The notes beneath the pieces are model-generated. The model worked only from the letters and a program-made list of their open reading frames with translations. It did no database searches and was not told where the DNA came from. 64,000 nt of DNA from Apoderus coryli (taxonomy: Eukaryota; Arthropoda; Insecta; Coleoptera; Attelabidae). Where the stretch lies: positions 7,068,001-7,132,000 of the forward strand of contig OU452204.1 in assembly GCA_911728435.2 (NCBI GenBank), written 5' to 3'. Both the position numbers and the translations under genes were made by a program. Numbering within the stretch: position 1 is the first letter of the stretch; every line of letters starts with the position of its first letter. Shown piece by piece: positions 46,001 through 56,973 of this stretch.

Positions 46001-46519
46001 TGAATCTTTTAAGTAACTGTAAACAACACAAATAGCGCTCGTATGTCAAAACGTTCTGAGTACGTATAACCTCAAAAATGTCCAACTTTACGATAGAGCT
46101 GTCACACCAGGGTTGCCAAATCCCGAAATATAAAAGGCAACCCTCGTAGTACAGGCAATAAAAAATAATTCAAAGAAAAATTGACAAATGCTTGTTTGTA
46201 AAAATAATTTAAAAGCAACCAAAGAGATTAAAAATAAAATCTCTGCAAAGGTATGGCCGTTTATTTTAATGTTGGTTTAGTGCCAAGTTTCTAATTTGGC
46301 CGGTGTTTTTTTTCGCAAATGTATCTATCACAAATGCAAGAAACTTAACTGCTACAATATGTAAAATTGTTAGAAAAAATAAGCAATATAGTTAGGAAAA
46401 GCGACACTGAGATAAGTATTTTCAAAAAGATCTAATAACCCAAAGTATAGAAATGTTTAATTTGTACGAATGTGTTCACATTTTAGTATTATGTAGGTAC
46501 AATTGAAAAAGAGATATAT

Positions 46520-47639
46520 CCCAGTAAACACACATACGTTTACTTAACGTTTATCATTACAAAACACCTTTCCAAAAAAAGGTACATTAAATACGTACAT
46601 TTTACTTTTATATGTCGCGCTTTTTCACGTTACAGAACACTAATAACGAAACGTTAGTTAAATGCTATATAAAAACGTGTATTGAACGTATTTATGTATA
46701 TATATTCAACGGTGAAATCAAACGTTATTTAAACGGTTCTAAAATACGTTAATAATACGATTACACAAACGTTAATTATTAAATTAGTGTACAGTTATAC
46801 AATTTAAACATCTTTTAAATGGTGTTTACAAAAGTAAACTAACTAAATAGGTATATTAGGGATTTACTTACATATAAAGTGTTTGTTTTACTGTTTCAAC
46901 TGGTAGGTAAATTAAGGTTAAACCTTTATATATTCTAGATTTTTGAAAATACATTTAGGACGTAATAGTCGTTATTTCAATAATTCTAGTTTTACATCAA
47001 ACGATTCATTGACACATTTTGTAAAAGTATTTGGAATCGTAATAATCAACGTTTTAAAATTTCCCACTTTAAATATTCCTCATTTTAAGAATAATTTCAC
47101 ACGTTCTTCTAATTGTAGGTACATTTGGAATTGTGATAACATACTTTATAAACATTATATAAACGTTTTGAATTTTCCCATATTAAGCAATAAGAATTTG
47201 TATGGGATATTTTACACGTTACCTTAACTGTAATTTTAGAATTATTATAAAATACTTAAAAAACGTCATTTGAACGTTTTCATTGTCGCCTCTAAAAATT
47301 ATGCGCTTCTAATGAACATTTTCTAACGTTATTTTAGCAATAAATATCGGTTTATTATAAATTACATAAAGAACGTTTTTAATTTTGACAATGTGTTTAA
47401 AAAATACCTAAAACAAACGTTTTTATTTTATGGTTTATTTATAATACATATACAACGTTACTTAAACATAATAAATGTACGTAGTTGTATTTAGATAATA
47501 ACAACACGTGTCTATAACGTTTAAATTGAACGGTGTAAAATTAAACTTAAAATAAACCGTCACTTTTCTAACGTAAGACCAATTATCAACGATTGACACG
47601 TTAAATCAACGTTTAATTTACGTGTATGTGTTTACTGGG
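46520..47639. mobile_element. Motif-saturated inverted-repeat element F3
   Basis: Ends are CCCAGTAAACACACATACGT and the complement of CCCAGTAAACACATACACGT. ATAT flanks both sides (46516-46519 and 47640-47643), a likely duplication. The whole 1,120 bp is strewn with AACGTT, ACGTTT and ACGTTA words, far denser than in the neighbouring DNA. No coding sequence is present. Its build is like F1 and F2, though the end sequence differs. Confidence 0.7.
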
Positions 47640-47643
47640 ATAT

Positions 47644-48190
47644 GCAGAAATTGCAAAAAAAAACTAGCCTCGTTATTCAAACACACGGGACTAAATTCAT
47701 AAGTGCCGGTCAAATTGTCTTGGAAGTCGGTCCCTACTCGGATGCAGCCACAAATCACACACCAAATAAATTGTGGTTAAGATTCATCAATAATAGCTGA
47801 AATTTATTAATTATATTGGGAGTAAAAAAAAACATATATTACATAATATACTATATTTGTAAATTGTTTATAAAATTCAACAGAGGTGTATTGCACGTTC
47901 GATTGTAATACACCCTAATTTAGAGGCTGGAGCCTCTCGCGCCAGTGGTTAATTTTTGATGAATGCGGTAGTATTCTTTGTTTGGAAGAAAACTGTCGCG
48001 CCAGCGGTTGATGTTCATAAATTTTAAAATGCATTTTGTCTTTAAAAATAAAGACTATAAATGAAAAATATTACTATATATTTGTATGTAGTTATTATTT
48101 ATTTTTGCTGAGAATTGAGATGGGACATGCTTCTATTCCGTTCGCTAGCAGTGCAGTTGAGGTTTCGTGAGTAGTGCACTGCGAACATTC
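47644..48190. other. AT-rich spacer
   Basis: No gene is recognised. GCGCCAGTGGTTAATTTTTG and a related GCGCCAGCGGTTGATGTTC lie about 60 bases apart near 47940 and 48000, a weak local repeat. Confidence 0.35.
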
Positions 48191-48192
48191 GA

Positions 48193-48950
48193 AAAGCCTA
48201 TCTGGCATTAAGACTTTTATACCCTCACAGATCGTCCCTTAATATAACCACAACAAAAATGCTTTCAGAGACCTTGGTTTTGTCCCAATTTACCTATTGT
48301 GCACCACTAATTGGTCCCTGTCTTGATACTGACACAAAATATGAACATATATCCCATAAACTTGTGGATTTAAAGTGGCTTAAATATGAGCAACAGGTTC
48401 ACATATCCGTTCTCTGTCTCTATCATAAAATAATCTTGTATAAAACACCACTTTACTTGTTTAATAAAATAGAGTTTCGTACAGAAGTGCATCATATTAA
48501 CGTTCGATCTCGTGGTCTCATAACTCCTGCAATCCATAGGTCAGTTCTATTTTAGAGGGGATTCTCATATGATGTTTCGAAACAATATAATTCCTTACCG
48601 GCAAATCTGAAGTTGATGAATTTGGCTGAGAGTCGATGCTCTGTTTGTCAGTATTTATATGAACAGCAAAATATGTAACATTGACTTGTTGTGGTGCTCA
48701 TAGCTCATAGTGCATTGTATGCTATTTATTTTGTGTTTTTTTATATTTCTTAAATTTAAATGTATTTGGTTTATTTCAAGGAGCACATTTAGTGCATACA
48801 ATTTATGAATTTGGTATAATGCTTGAAATTGTTAATGAAAGTTATGTCAGGATTAACTGGTAGAGCACCTTGTGGTTAACTTCCCCTGATTGTCCAATTT
48901 ATATTTTATTTACTTATTATATATATCATATTTTGTAGTATATTAAAAAC
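48193..48950 (+). mobile_element. LINE 3' fragment (CR1/Jockey-like)
   Basis: It begins RKAYLALRLLYPHRSSLNIT, then ETLVLSQFTYCAPLIGPCLD, HISHKLVDLKWL, HKIILYKTPLYLFNKIEFRT and RSRGLITPAIHR. A stop follows at 48553, and the frame then continues GFSYDVSKQYNSLPANLK. This is the C-terminal region of ORF2 of a non-LTR retrotransposon. The RT palm is missing. The 3' UTR probably extends to about 48950. It resembles the minus-strand fragment at 37620-38580. Confidence 0.72.
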
Positions 48951-49200
48951 TGACACTTCACCTACTACGCCTGAATAGCCACCACACAAACGTGTCTCAT
49001 GCCATAAATCAAGTTCTCTTATTTGGGTAATGTGCTGCTACAAACAGAATAGAAAAAAAAACACTTAAAACACGACAACCTGTACTACAATGAACAGAAA
49101 ATACCTTCCGACCAGCCAATCGGCATGCACATCCGTCTGCGTAATCTTATGCGTAGCTAGCCGATGTAACTCCTGAAGATGTGAAGCAGTCGTGTTTGCG

Positions 49201-49639
49201 AGACGTTCATCTGATCACGAATGGGAACGAAGCAAGGCGAGACTGAAGGAGCATACGAATGTGTATGTGTATGCGAAGCACGGCAAGCTGCCTCGGCCTC
49301 GATGTCCGGCTGTTCGGAGTCAATGGGTTTCTAGTCGATACTTCAATGGCGAATTCGGATCTCAATAAAATTAAGTATTTTGTGTGTTTTTTAGTTTTTA
49401 AATTTTAGAAAATGACCTGGGACAATGAAAAAACGCTTAGCTTCATTAAGGAATGCACCCTATTTTTGGGCAAAAACACAATAGAAACCACTATAATATT
49501 GTGAAAAAGGAAGACTTTTTTTTGTACTGAACCTCGAACACTGCCTTATATGATATTCATTTAAAGTGCTTTACTCTCGAACGAGACATTTTCCTCGCCT
49601 TGCCTCGTTTGCATTCGTGCTCAGATGAATACGCATCGC
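49201..49639. mobile_element. Small inverted-repeat element with a MADF-like start
   Basis: GTTCATCTGATCACGAATGG with AACGAAGCAAGGCGAG near 49207 is matched in reverse by CTCGCCTTGCCTCG with TTTGCATTCGTGCTCAGATG near 49595-49630. Inside, the ORF at 49412-49504 starts MTWDNEKTLSFIKECTLF, resembling the first helix of a MADF domain, and then stops. Some insect DNA transposons carry MADF proteins. The element is small and non-autonomous. Confidence 0.45.
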
Positions 49640-49959
49640 ACATCGACCTAATAATTAGATACACTTCACTACCACAGTTACAGCCATTTGCACCGCGTAC
49701 ACTTAAGGTCCACTTAACTTTAAGTGGGACTTAAGTTAGGCTGAGGGAATCTACAGCTTAAGGTCCACTTAATTCATATCGAACCTCACTTTTTATTTTG
49801 TTCTTCATTATTTTGTAGGTATGTCAATAAACATTATTCTATTAGATATGTTTACATTATGTTAGGCATTTGTTCTGTCCTAAATTTCACTTAAACATAA
49901 TAGTACCTGCCTAATAATTTATAATTATTTAATATTTCACATTATTATAGATATTTATA

Positions 49960-50165
49960 ATGGATTTTCGTTTAGTTTTTGATGATAATGATTTCGACGA
50001 CATAAATTTAGTTTTACCTATATGGGGTGTCGCGAAGAATATATTCGAGCTAATCATTTTGAGGACTTGGATAATTGGACGTTTTCTAAAATATAGGGTT
50101 GTCAAACAAACGGCTATAGGGAACCTTTTCCATGCTATATTGAATACCCTCACAACTTGTAATTA
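49960..50165 (+). pseudogene. Possible Harbinger transposase N-terminus
   Basis: The frame opens MDFRLVFDDNDFDDINLV. A shifted frame then reads EEYIRANHFEDLDNWTF, compatible with the Y-R---F--L-D--F-KRFR start of HARBI1-like transposases. No catalytic DDE region follows. The call rests mainly on the terminal repeats and the partner gene. Confidence 0.4.
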
Positions 50166-50530
50166 GGAATTTCTTAAGCCAAAAACAGTTTTTGTATTTA
50201 CAAGGCCTAGCGGCAAATCACGGACGGGATCTGCGATTATTGTACAAGGCCCACCCCAAGTTTTTTTTTATTTCAGACTGTTCCTCGGCTACCTCCTTTC
50301 GTAAATGTTTCTTTATGTTTTCATAATATTTGCGTAAGGAATCACATTTTCGCGGATAATTTTCTGGTGTTTCAGCATTAAACCGGTTTGGAATTATTTT
50401 CTACACCCCGTCTTTCTCGCCAAATTTGGTTGTTGGTGTTTTTACATTCTATTATTTCCTATATTCTAATACTATCCTCAGAAGTAATATTTTTTCTTAT
50501 AGAAAAGATTGGGAGTCCGTTTCTTTGTCT
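50160..50530 (-). pseudogene. Myb/SANT-like protein of the Harbinger element (degenerate)
   Basis: Read on the minus strand: KRTPNLFYKK, then NQIWREREDGV, NRFNAETPENYPRKCDSLRK, HLRKEVAEEQSEI and TGGGPCTIIADPVRDLP. This is the pattern of the MSANTD3/4-type Myb/SANT domain (W-ei---FN----...R---qL---y-N-K...K---TGGGP). In Harbinger elements such a protein helps the transposase reach the DNA. Several frameshifts and stops are present. Confidence 0.65.
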
Positions 50531-50792
50531 CTGTTAAAATAAATAAATAAATAATATAATACATAAAAACTTAACACATTAAAATCAGAAACTAAAATAA
50601 AAATAAATAATTCTTTAGGTTAGCCAGCATTCTTTTCAACATGTTTGTATTAAAATGCGACGATGCCACATATTTCTTAAACTTAGCTAAGTATTGGCTG
50701 GTGCAATTCATATCCTAGATAAGGGCCTCCTTATCTTAGGGTAGACCTTACCTAAGTTGGAGATTTAAGCGAGGCGGTGCAAATGGCTGTTA

Positions 50793-52133
50793 AAGTCTAT
50801 AGTTAATATTCGATGACACTACAGTTATGCAGTCGACAACAACACAACAGTGTTAGTATCTAAGTAATTCTTGATAATAATTTATTACAATTTATTAAGG
50901 TACTAATATTATGGAGGTTTTAAAGATGAAAAAAAAAAACAAATTCATATAAGAATTCTGCTAAAGGTCAAAATATTAGATTCGTGATACTAAAATGAAG
51001 TAAATAACGTCCGTAGGTGGTTACCATTAATTATATAACACATTGTAAATTATTATGATTATGTATTTAATTTTTACTTGTGAAAACAACATATACCTAC
51101 CTATTCGTTAGAATAAAATGTATATAGAACCTGTTCTCAGAATATATTCAGTGTAAATCTTGTGCGACGGAAAATCTAGCCACGAATCAACCTTACAAAT
51201 CAATAAAGGCTGTGAGATTATAAGAAAAAATAATAATAATAATCTCTATTAATGATAGAAAAAATGTATTCTTATCCAAAACTGGATATTTATTAGTTAT
51301 TATATCGGGTAATTGTGTCTTATACGCAGATCAGGCGTCCACCTATAAGGTCCGATTTTCGCAGAACCAGTTGCGCAATTATTTAATCGTACGTTGCGTT
51401 AATGCTGACCAAATTAACATGATCCAGGACCATTGTTTCTATAAGTTTAGTTTACTTTCAATTATGACCATCAAGATGACAGTTTACTAATGAAAGTAAT
51501 CATAATATTTCGTTCATTGGCGTACTGATACATCGGGACCTGTGGATCTACGGTGATGGAATGATAAATGAAAATATTTATTAGAGTAGGTGCTTCAAAG
51601 GTAGGGACATAATAAATGCTTGATAGAATAAATAAGCTCTGTCGTCCTGGCTTAATTCAACGTAATATCACAGCATAAAGATATTTATGCTGTGGTAATA
51701 TACCATGTGATTTACGGTCGACCACGTTTATGGAAAACAGTACGCAGGGTTTTTTCTGTAAGTACATTTTTATTTGGTAGGGTGGTCATATTAAACGGTT
51801 GCTTTTGTAATGTTTTGTATAAGGTATAAATGTTAATTAATTAATGTTAATGAGTTGCCCCCCTAACGCCTCTGGACTTAAAAATTTTGATCTAGTTACG
51901 ACAATTTACAACAACAACGCTGCCAAATTTCAAAGAAATCGGTAAGGAGATATTTGACTTAATTAAAAAAACACTTATTTACAAAAAAACTTTAACACCT
52001 TCTATCTTGGAAACAATGCTGTTCCTGACGTATATTTAAATATTGCCGCGCTTCTTAAAATACCCTGTATTTTACCAAAAATTAAAAATACATTAAGGGT
52101 GCAATGGAGTGTAATAAGTTACTATTAAAACAT
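50793..52133. other. Spacer, no recognised gene
   Basis: AT-rich, with no coding sequence or repeat boundary I can support. Confidence 0.35.
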
Positions 52134-52410
52134 ACAGGATGTCCCGGAAAATGTGGAAAATCTCTCGGGTACAAGCAGAACAGTAAAAAATAAGATGACA
52201 AGTTCCAACATTTTTTCCTGTGGGCACTCCTTACGAAGATATAGGGCGCTAAAAGGCGCCACTATAGAAATCGGTTTTCGTAAAATAACTTTTAAAGTTT
52301 TTTGTATAAAATAACAAAAATTTGATATGCTGGACACTATAGTGAGGAACTCTTAAAATAATGTCCATAAATCTAAATTAACTTTTTTAATTTACCAGCG
52401 ACAACCTGTA
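52134..52410. repeat. Possible small mariner-type repeat
   Basis: TACAGGATGTCCCGGAAAAT on the left and a right-hand end reading ...CAACCTGTA could be weak inverted ends with TA flanks. The inside has no coding sequence. Confidence 0.25.
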
Positions 52411-53024
52411 TGATAAAGATTTTAAAATACTAAATTTGTGTAGCCTGAATGTTAATCTAATATGAAATAGTATATTGTGCAACAAACATGAAATGACATA
52501 TATTTCCTACGAGTATGATCGTTTACAGCATGAGCCGCAGGCGAGTGCTGCAAATCATACGAGTACGAAATGGTCATTTCATGTGAGTTTCACATTATAC
52601 TTTTTCTACGACTGTTTTAATGCTTTTGAATAAATTTAACATAATTTTTAGGAAAATATTTGTTTTTCGAAACTTACCCCTCTTAACGTATAAGCCTAAA
52701 TACGATAAATTAGAAGTATTAAATTGACTAGGTGGTGTTAAACTATATTCACTATCACTGTTTATGTGTTTTGAAATTAGCGAAATACTTAATTATAATT
52801 ATTATTAATTATAAATACCAAAACTGTCAATTTGGTGTTTGTATTTTCGGCGTTGCTATGGTGATTTTTCATGCCCGCCGCTACTTTTGTCATTACCAGG
52901 AAATTTTAAATGATAAACAGCATTACAATGTACTACATTGTGAAATCATGATTGAAATTTTAAAGACAGTCGTAGAAAAAAGATATTCTAGTTTAGTGTT
53001 GATCAAATACTAACTAACTCCTCA

Positions 53025-53262
53025 CATTTTCAAGGCTATTTTTTCGAGAATTATGTGCGCAAATATCGAAAGTGCGGCTGTAGAGAAGATAAAAATGCTT
53101 TAAAATTATGTATCACTCATGGGCTTAAGCGATTTCAACCAAAATCTAATGGCTTCATCCTAAGACTCATATACCAAAATTTAATTTAAATTTAACCCAA
53201 TTGGTTAAAGCGTTTGGGCGCTATCGTGGTAGAATTAATACAGACACACATTCCAAACTGTT
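53025..53262 (-). repeat. Dispersed repeat R1, copy g (middle part)
   Basis: It is R1 in reverse: TTCGAGAATTATG, AATGCTTTAAAATTATGTAT, CACTCATGGGCTTAAGCGAT, CAATTGGTTAAAGCGTTTGG and CTATCGTGGTAGAATTAATA. Both ends are missing. Confidence 0.6.
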
Positions 53263-53893
53263 TCATGATAATGTTGAAATTGTAAACAAAAGCTAAGCTG
53301 TTTTTTTAGAATTGTTATAAAAATTAATGTTTAATAAAATAGATTAAATGTCTAAATACAAATTAGATACATTAATCATTCACAAATTATAGCAAGCCTT
53401 AGTGGGTTTAGGACCAACAATAAAAAAATAATAATAATAAAACCTCGAGTCTTATATCTATCTAAAGCTGGCAACAGTTAAAAACCTCATAGGTTCGGTT
53501 CAACAAGGGTTCCGTGAAATCTAACACACTGGCGAGCACGACGAATTGTGGACGACTGTACCCGCCAAAGTATCCCAGCATTGTTTAGTATCACATTACA
53601 ATGAAACGTGATGCGGCCTTGAAGCTCCTACGTTGTATTAACCGGAGTGGAATAGAACGACACCAAGGTTTTGAGATGTCCCTATAAATAAGAATACATC
53701 GGAGTTAAGTCGGGAGGACGAGGACAGGCAATAGGTCCTCCACGACCTATTCACAGTATTGGATAGACGTTGTTTAAATGTTCTCATATTAAACGCTGAA
53801 GTGGTACATTATCGCTTAGTACCTATATCATTTTTCATGTGTATACTACTTGATCGACGAAAATTAAAAAAAAAAAAAAAGAAAAAAAAATAT

Positions 53894-53965
53894 CTCCACG
53901 GCGGGGAATCGAACCCCGGTCTCCCGCGTGACAGGCGGGGATACTCACCACTATACTACCGAGGA
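53894..53965 (-). tRNA. tRNA-Asp(GTC)
   Basis: On the minus strand a 72-nt cloverleaf starts TCCTCGGTAGTATAGTGGTG. The anticodon arm is CCCGC-CTGTCAC-GCGGG with anticodon GTC. The T arm is CGGGG-TTCGATT-CCCCG, and the discriminator is G. A and B boxes (TAGTATAGTGG, GGTTCGATTCC) are good. One acceptor pair (4-69) is T-T in place of the usual T-G. A long T run follows within a few bases, a Pol III terminator. It may be a working gene, or a slightly damaged copy. Confidence 0.88.
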
Positions 53966-54275
53966 CTTACATATTTTATGTTCAAATATTTATGATTCTT
54001 TTCCAAAATAGAGGCATACAAAATATTATTTGATTTTATTTAATTTTTGCAACAACGCTACTTTTGTGGAGAATACAGAAAATGAATGGGGAAATAGGTG
54101 TTATTTGTAATAATGTGGCATATTGCTACTGCTCATAAACAACCACGAAAAAATACTGACGTTGCACGTTGATGTGAATGAATTTATTAATGCCATATAT
54201 GCGAGTACCTATATAATTTTTCATGCGTAGGTAGACTATTTGATCGACGAAAATTAAAAAAAAAAAGAAAAAAAA

Positions 54276-54340
54276 TGTCTCGAATCGAACTCCGGTCTCC
54301 CGCGTGACAAGCGCAGATACTTACCACTATACAACAGCTC
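54276..54340 (-). pseudogene. Decayed tRNA-Asp duplicate
   Basis: Reading GAGCTGTTGTATAGTGGTAA and then GTCACGCGGGAGACCGGAGT on the minus strand, this is a damaged copy of the tRNA-Asp 382 bases away. The T arm is broken and about seven bases are lost. The 3' flank (poly-T, then TTAATTTTCGTCGATCAA) is shared with the first copy for about 85 bases. So a longer segment was duplicated. Confidence 0.8.
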
Positions 54341-54599
54341 TACTAAAATATACTACCGCGCTGCTTTCGCGAATGTAAACACGGCACGAATCGGCAAAGT
54401 TTTTTACAATTTTTACCGGTATTACGTCGAGTTATGTAAACCAAAGTGAATAAAAATCGCCCGTCAAGGTATAGTGTACATAATATAGTGTGGGTGATTG
54501 GTTTCGTTGGTTGTTTCATACGAAAACAGTCGCGAAAGAGATTGAGGTTATGTCGACATGGAGATAAATTGAACTTAATATTTTACGAAATGAAATAAG

Positions 54600-55330
54600 A
54601 AATCATAATGGAATACTCACGAAAGAGGACATCCCAAGAGCCCAAGAAGAATTACCAACCAGATCAATAGCTGCAATAAAAAAGAAATACCTAGAGGTAA
54701 AACATACCGTACAAGTGCAACCGAATGCGGTACCTGGTGCGGCGGCACCGTCTATGTACAACCAAAATGCGGGACCGAGAAAACAAACAGCTGCAAATAG
54801 ATGGACTGAGTAGGAAACTGGACGACTCGTGATAGCATATAAAGATAGGTACAATCATAGACCCATTTCCTGGAAGGACACAGACAGGTATTGTCACTAA
54901 ACTAAGAGAGCAATACCCCGACGTGTACTATATGAGAGATACTGTGACAGACTCCGGTAGCGATGACGAGGAGTTGCCACCTCGCGAAGTATTAGAAATC
55001 CCAAACACAAGTGAAGAAGATAGTGACGAAACACAAGAACAGCAACCCCCCGCTGCAGAAACACATAACGCAACAGAATCTTCTCAACATAACATAAATG
55101 AAGATCTACAGAAACAAACGCAAAATCAAACGAACATCGAAAATACAGGCACTCCTGGGGCTGCGACTAGGGCGACACACGTTTATTCGCCGACGCCCGT
55201 GGCAATACAAGTCCCTGCAGACGACGCAGAAATGCAAATGCTTAGAAGTAAGTTTGAAAACATATTGAACACATTGAACAAACAAAAATCAAAAAGTTCT
55301 TCATACGACCATCTAATAGAAATAAAATAA
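54600..55330 (+). pseudogene. R2/R4-type LINE A, N-terminal region
   Basis: An open stretch from about 54603 reads NGILTKEDIPRAQEELPTRS. It is followed by NRWTE, a stop, then ETGRLVIAYKD and PISWKD, with W and EE spacing like a Myb-type DNA-binding domain. An acidic, Gln/Thr/Ser-rich linker follows (TDSGSDDEELPPREVLE at 54950-55000). N-terminal Myb domains are typical of LINEs with a restriction-like endonuclease. Stops and frameshifts are present. Confidence 0.55.
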
Positions 55331-55579
55331 ACAAAATTAACACAATACTCAACAAAAAAATCATGGAATCAGAAAGTAGGCAGAGCTACAGCTAACACCA
55401 TAAAAATAATAAAAAACGCAATCTTTGCACCAGGGCTCCTAACACGAAGCGCAATAGTGGGAAAAAATAGAATAATAAGAAAAAATTAAATAACAAGAAA
55501 AATCGTAAAACTCGACAAACACATAAAATACACCGAAGGGAAGAACCTAACAAGAAGACACCTAAACGAAATCAGAACT

Positions 55580-56973
55580 ATGAAAAAACTAAAAATGAGC
55601 ACCAAGCAGTATCCCACAAGTACAGAAGAGCGTCAAGACATATTAAAGAAGCGCTTGCAGGAACAAATAAAACGGGAAAAAATCAACACTCTTAGAAACA
55701 AATTCCACAACAGGCCATCTATCAACACAGTGTGTGTATCTATCAACACACTAACCGAAAACAATGACAGACAACCAAAAATCGACGCTCAAACAGCGCA
55801 GGACTACTACCACAGATTGTACCAAGAGCCAGGCAATTCTGCAACGCCAATCTTTAACAAGTGGCTCCAAGACATGAAAAATTATTCAAGGGACAGACAG
55901 TACGACCAACAGCTACACGCAGACACGATAAAAACCGAGGTTAACAACGCCCTAAAACAACTGTCACCATGGAAATCTCCAGGGGAAGACGGAATACCAA
56001 CTTATATTTATAAAGTGCTTCCTGCAGCTAAAGGATATTTAGTAAGGTACACCACTCAAATACTACAAAATCAAAGGAAATTTACTGAATCTGATGTGAG
56101 ATCCAATGTCATACTGATCCACAAAAAAGGCGATGAAAGTGGTCCAGCCAACTACCGCCCAATTTCGCTGTTGAACACAGACTATAAAATAATAACAAAG
56201 CTAATAACAAACACAATACACAGAGCTCTACCAAAATGGGCTATACCGAAAGAGCAGCTGGCTAGAGAAAAAGTGTGGAGTACGATGCATGGGTTGCTCC
56301 AGGACAAGAGCATTTCGGCGCTTTCCAAGCTGAATAGAACCAAAAACTTTTCGGCATGGTACGATGCAGAAAAAGCGTATGACTCTGTACATCATAGATG
56401 TCTAAAACGACTGATCGACGGCCTACCGCTACACAAAAACATCAAGATCGCGTTAAAAACGGCAACAAAGCTATGGTCCCTGCGACTCCGACTAGGAGCA
56501 GAAAAATCCAACCCAATACCTGTGAGAAGAGGGGTTCTACAGGGAGATTCTATCAGCCCGCTACTGTTCGTACTGATGACTGCCCCTACTGTCAACCATA
56601 TTCGATCCGACCCCGAGATATATGCAGAACTACCAAAGGGCGGCACGAAATCATTGCGTTTATGGACGATTTGAAATGCGATGCACCAACGAAAGATGGC
56701 ATAAAACTTATAACTGCAGAGCTCACCAAGGCTATCAACGAAATTGGTTTGAAGCTTAACATAAATAAATGTGGAGTATATTCTAGAGACGCAGTTGAGC
56801 TAGAGGAAGACAACGCTCCATTCCTACCACAAATAAAGGAGGGATACAAGTATTTGGGTCTCCAACAACTCGAGCGAGACACCATGCGCAACTACCAAAA
56901 AATGGAAGCAAAGCTGGGCGCAAACATGGAAACAATTTTGTCATCCGACCTCCATCTCAAAAAGTCCAGCTAA
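55580..56973 (+). pseudogene. R2/R4-type LINE A, reverse transcriptase
   Basis: The first frame to 56674 has SPGEDGIPTYIYKVLP, then SNVILIHKKGDESGPANYRP followed by ISLLNTDYK, AWYDAEKAYDSVHH (motif A) and GVLQGDSISPLLF (motif B). A 1-base shift near 56640 moves to a second frame with AFMDDLKCDAPTKDG, where FMDD at 56659-56670 is the catalytic pair, and GYKYLGLQQLERDT. The xMDDLK pattern and what follows point to the R4/NeSL-like group of LINEs with a C-terminal restriction-like endonuclease. The frame dies at 56973. Confidence 0.85.

Larger units (their letters stand above)
42149..46146 (-). mobile_element. DD34D mariner, split by an LTR retrotransposon
   Basis: The ends CGAAGGTTGCCTTTTATATT (42149) and the complementary ...AATATAAAAGGCAACCCTCG (46146) are flanked by TA (42147-42148 and 46147-46148). 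Without the LTR element (42217-44999 plus one 4-bp duplicate) it is about 1.2 kb, a normal mariner length. The transposase is on the minus strand and decayed. Confidence 0.88.
49681..50789. mobile_element. PIF/Harbinger element, degenerate
   Basis: Ends CAGCCATTTGCACCGC and the perfect complement GCGGTGCAAATGGCTG are flanked by TTA on both sides (49678-49680 and 50790-50792), the typical 3-bp PIF/Harbinger duplication. Subterminal AGGTCCACTTAA and CTTAAG words repeat. A plus-strand remnant near 49960-50120 may be the transposase N-terminus. A minus-strand Myb/SANT gene relic fills the right half. Opposed transposase and Myb genes are the standard Harbinger plan. Confidence 0.8.
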
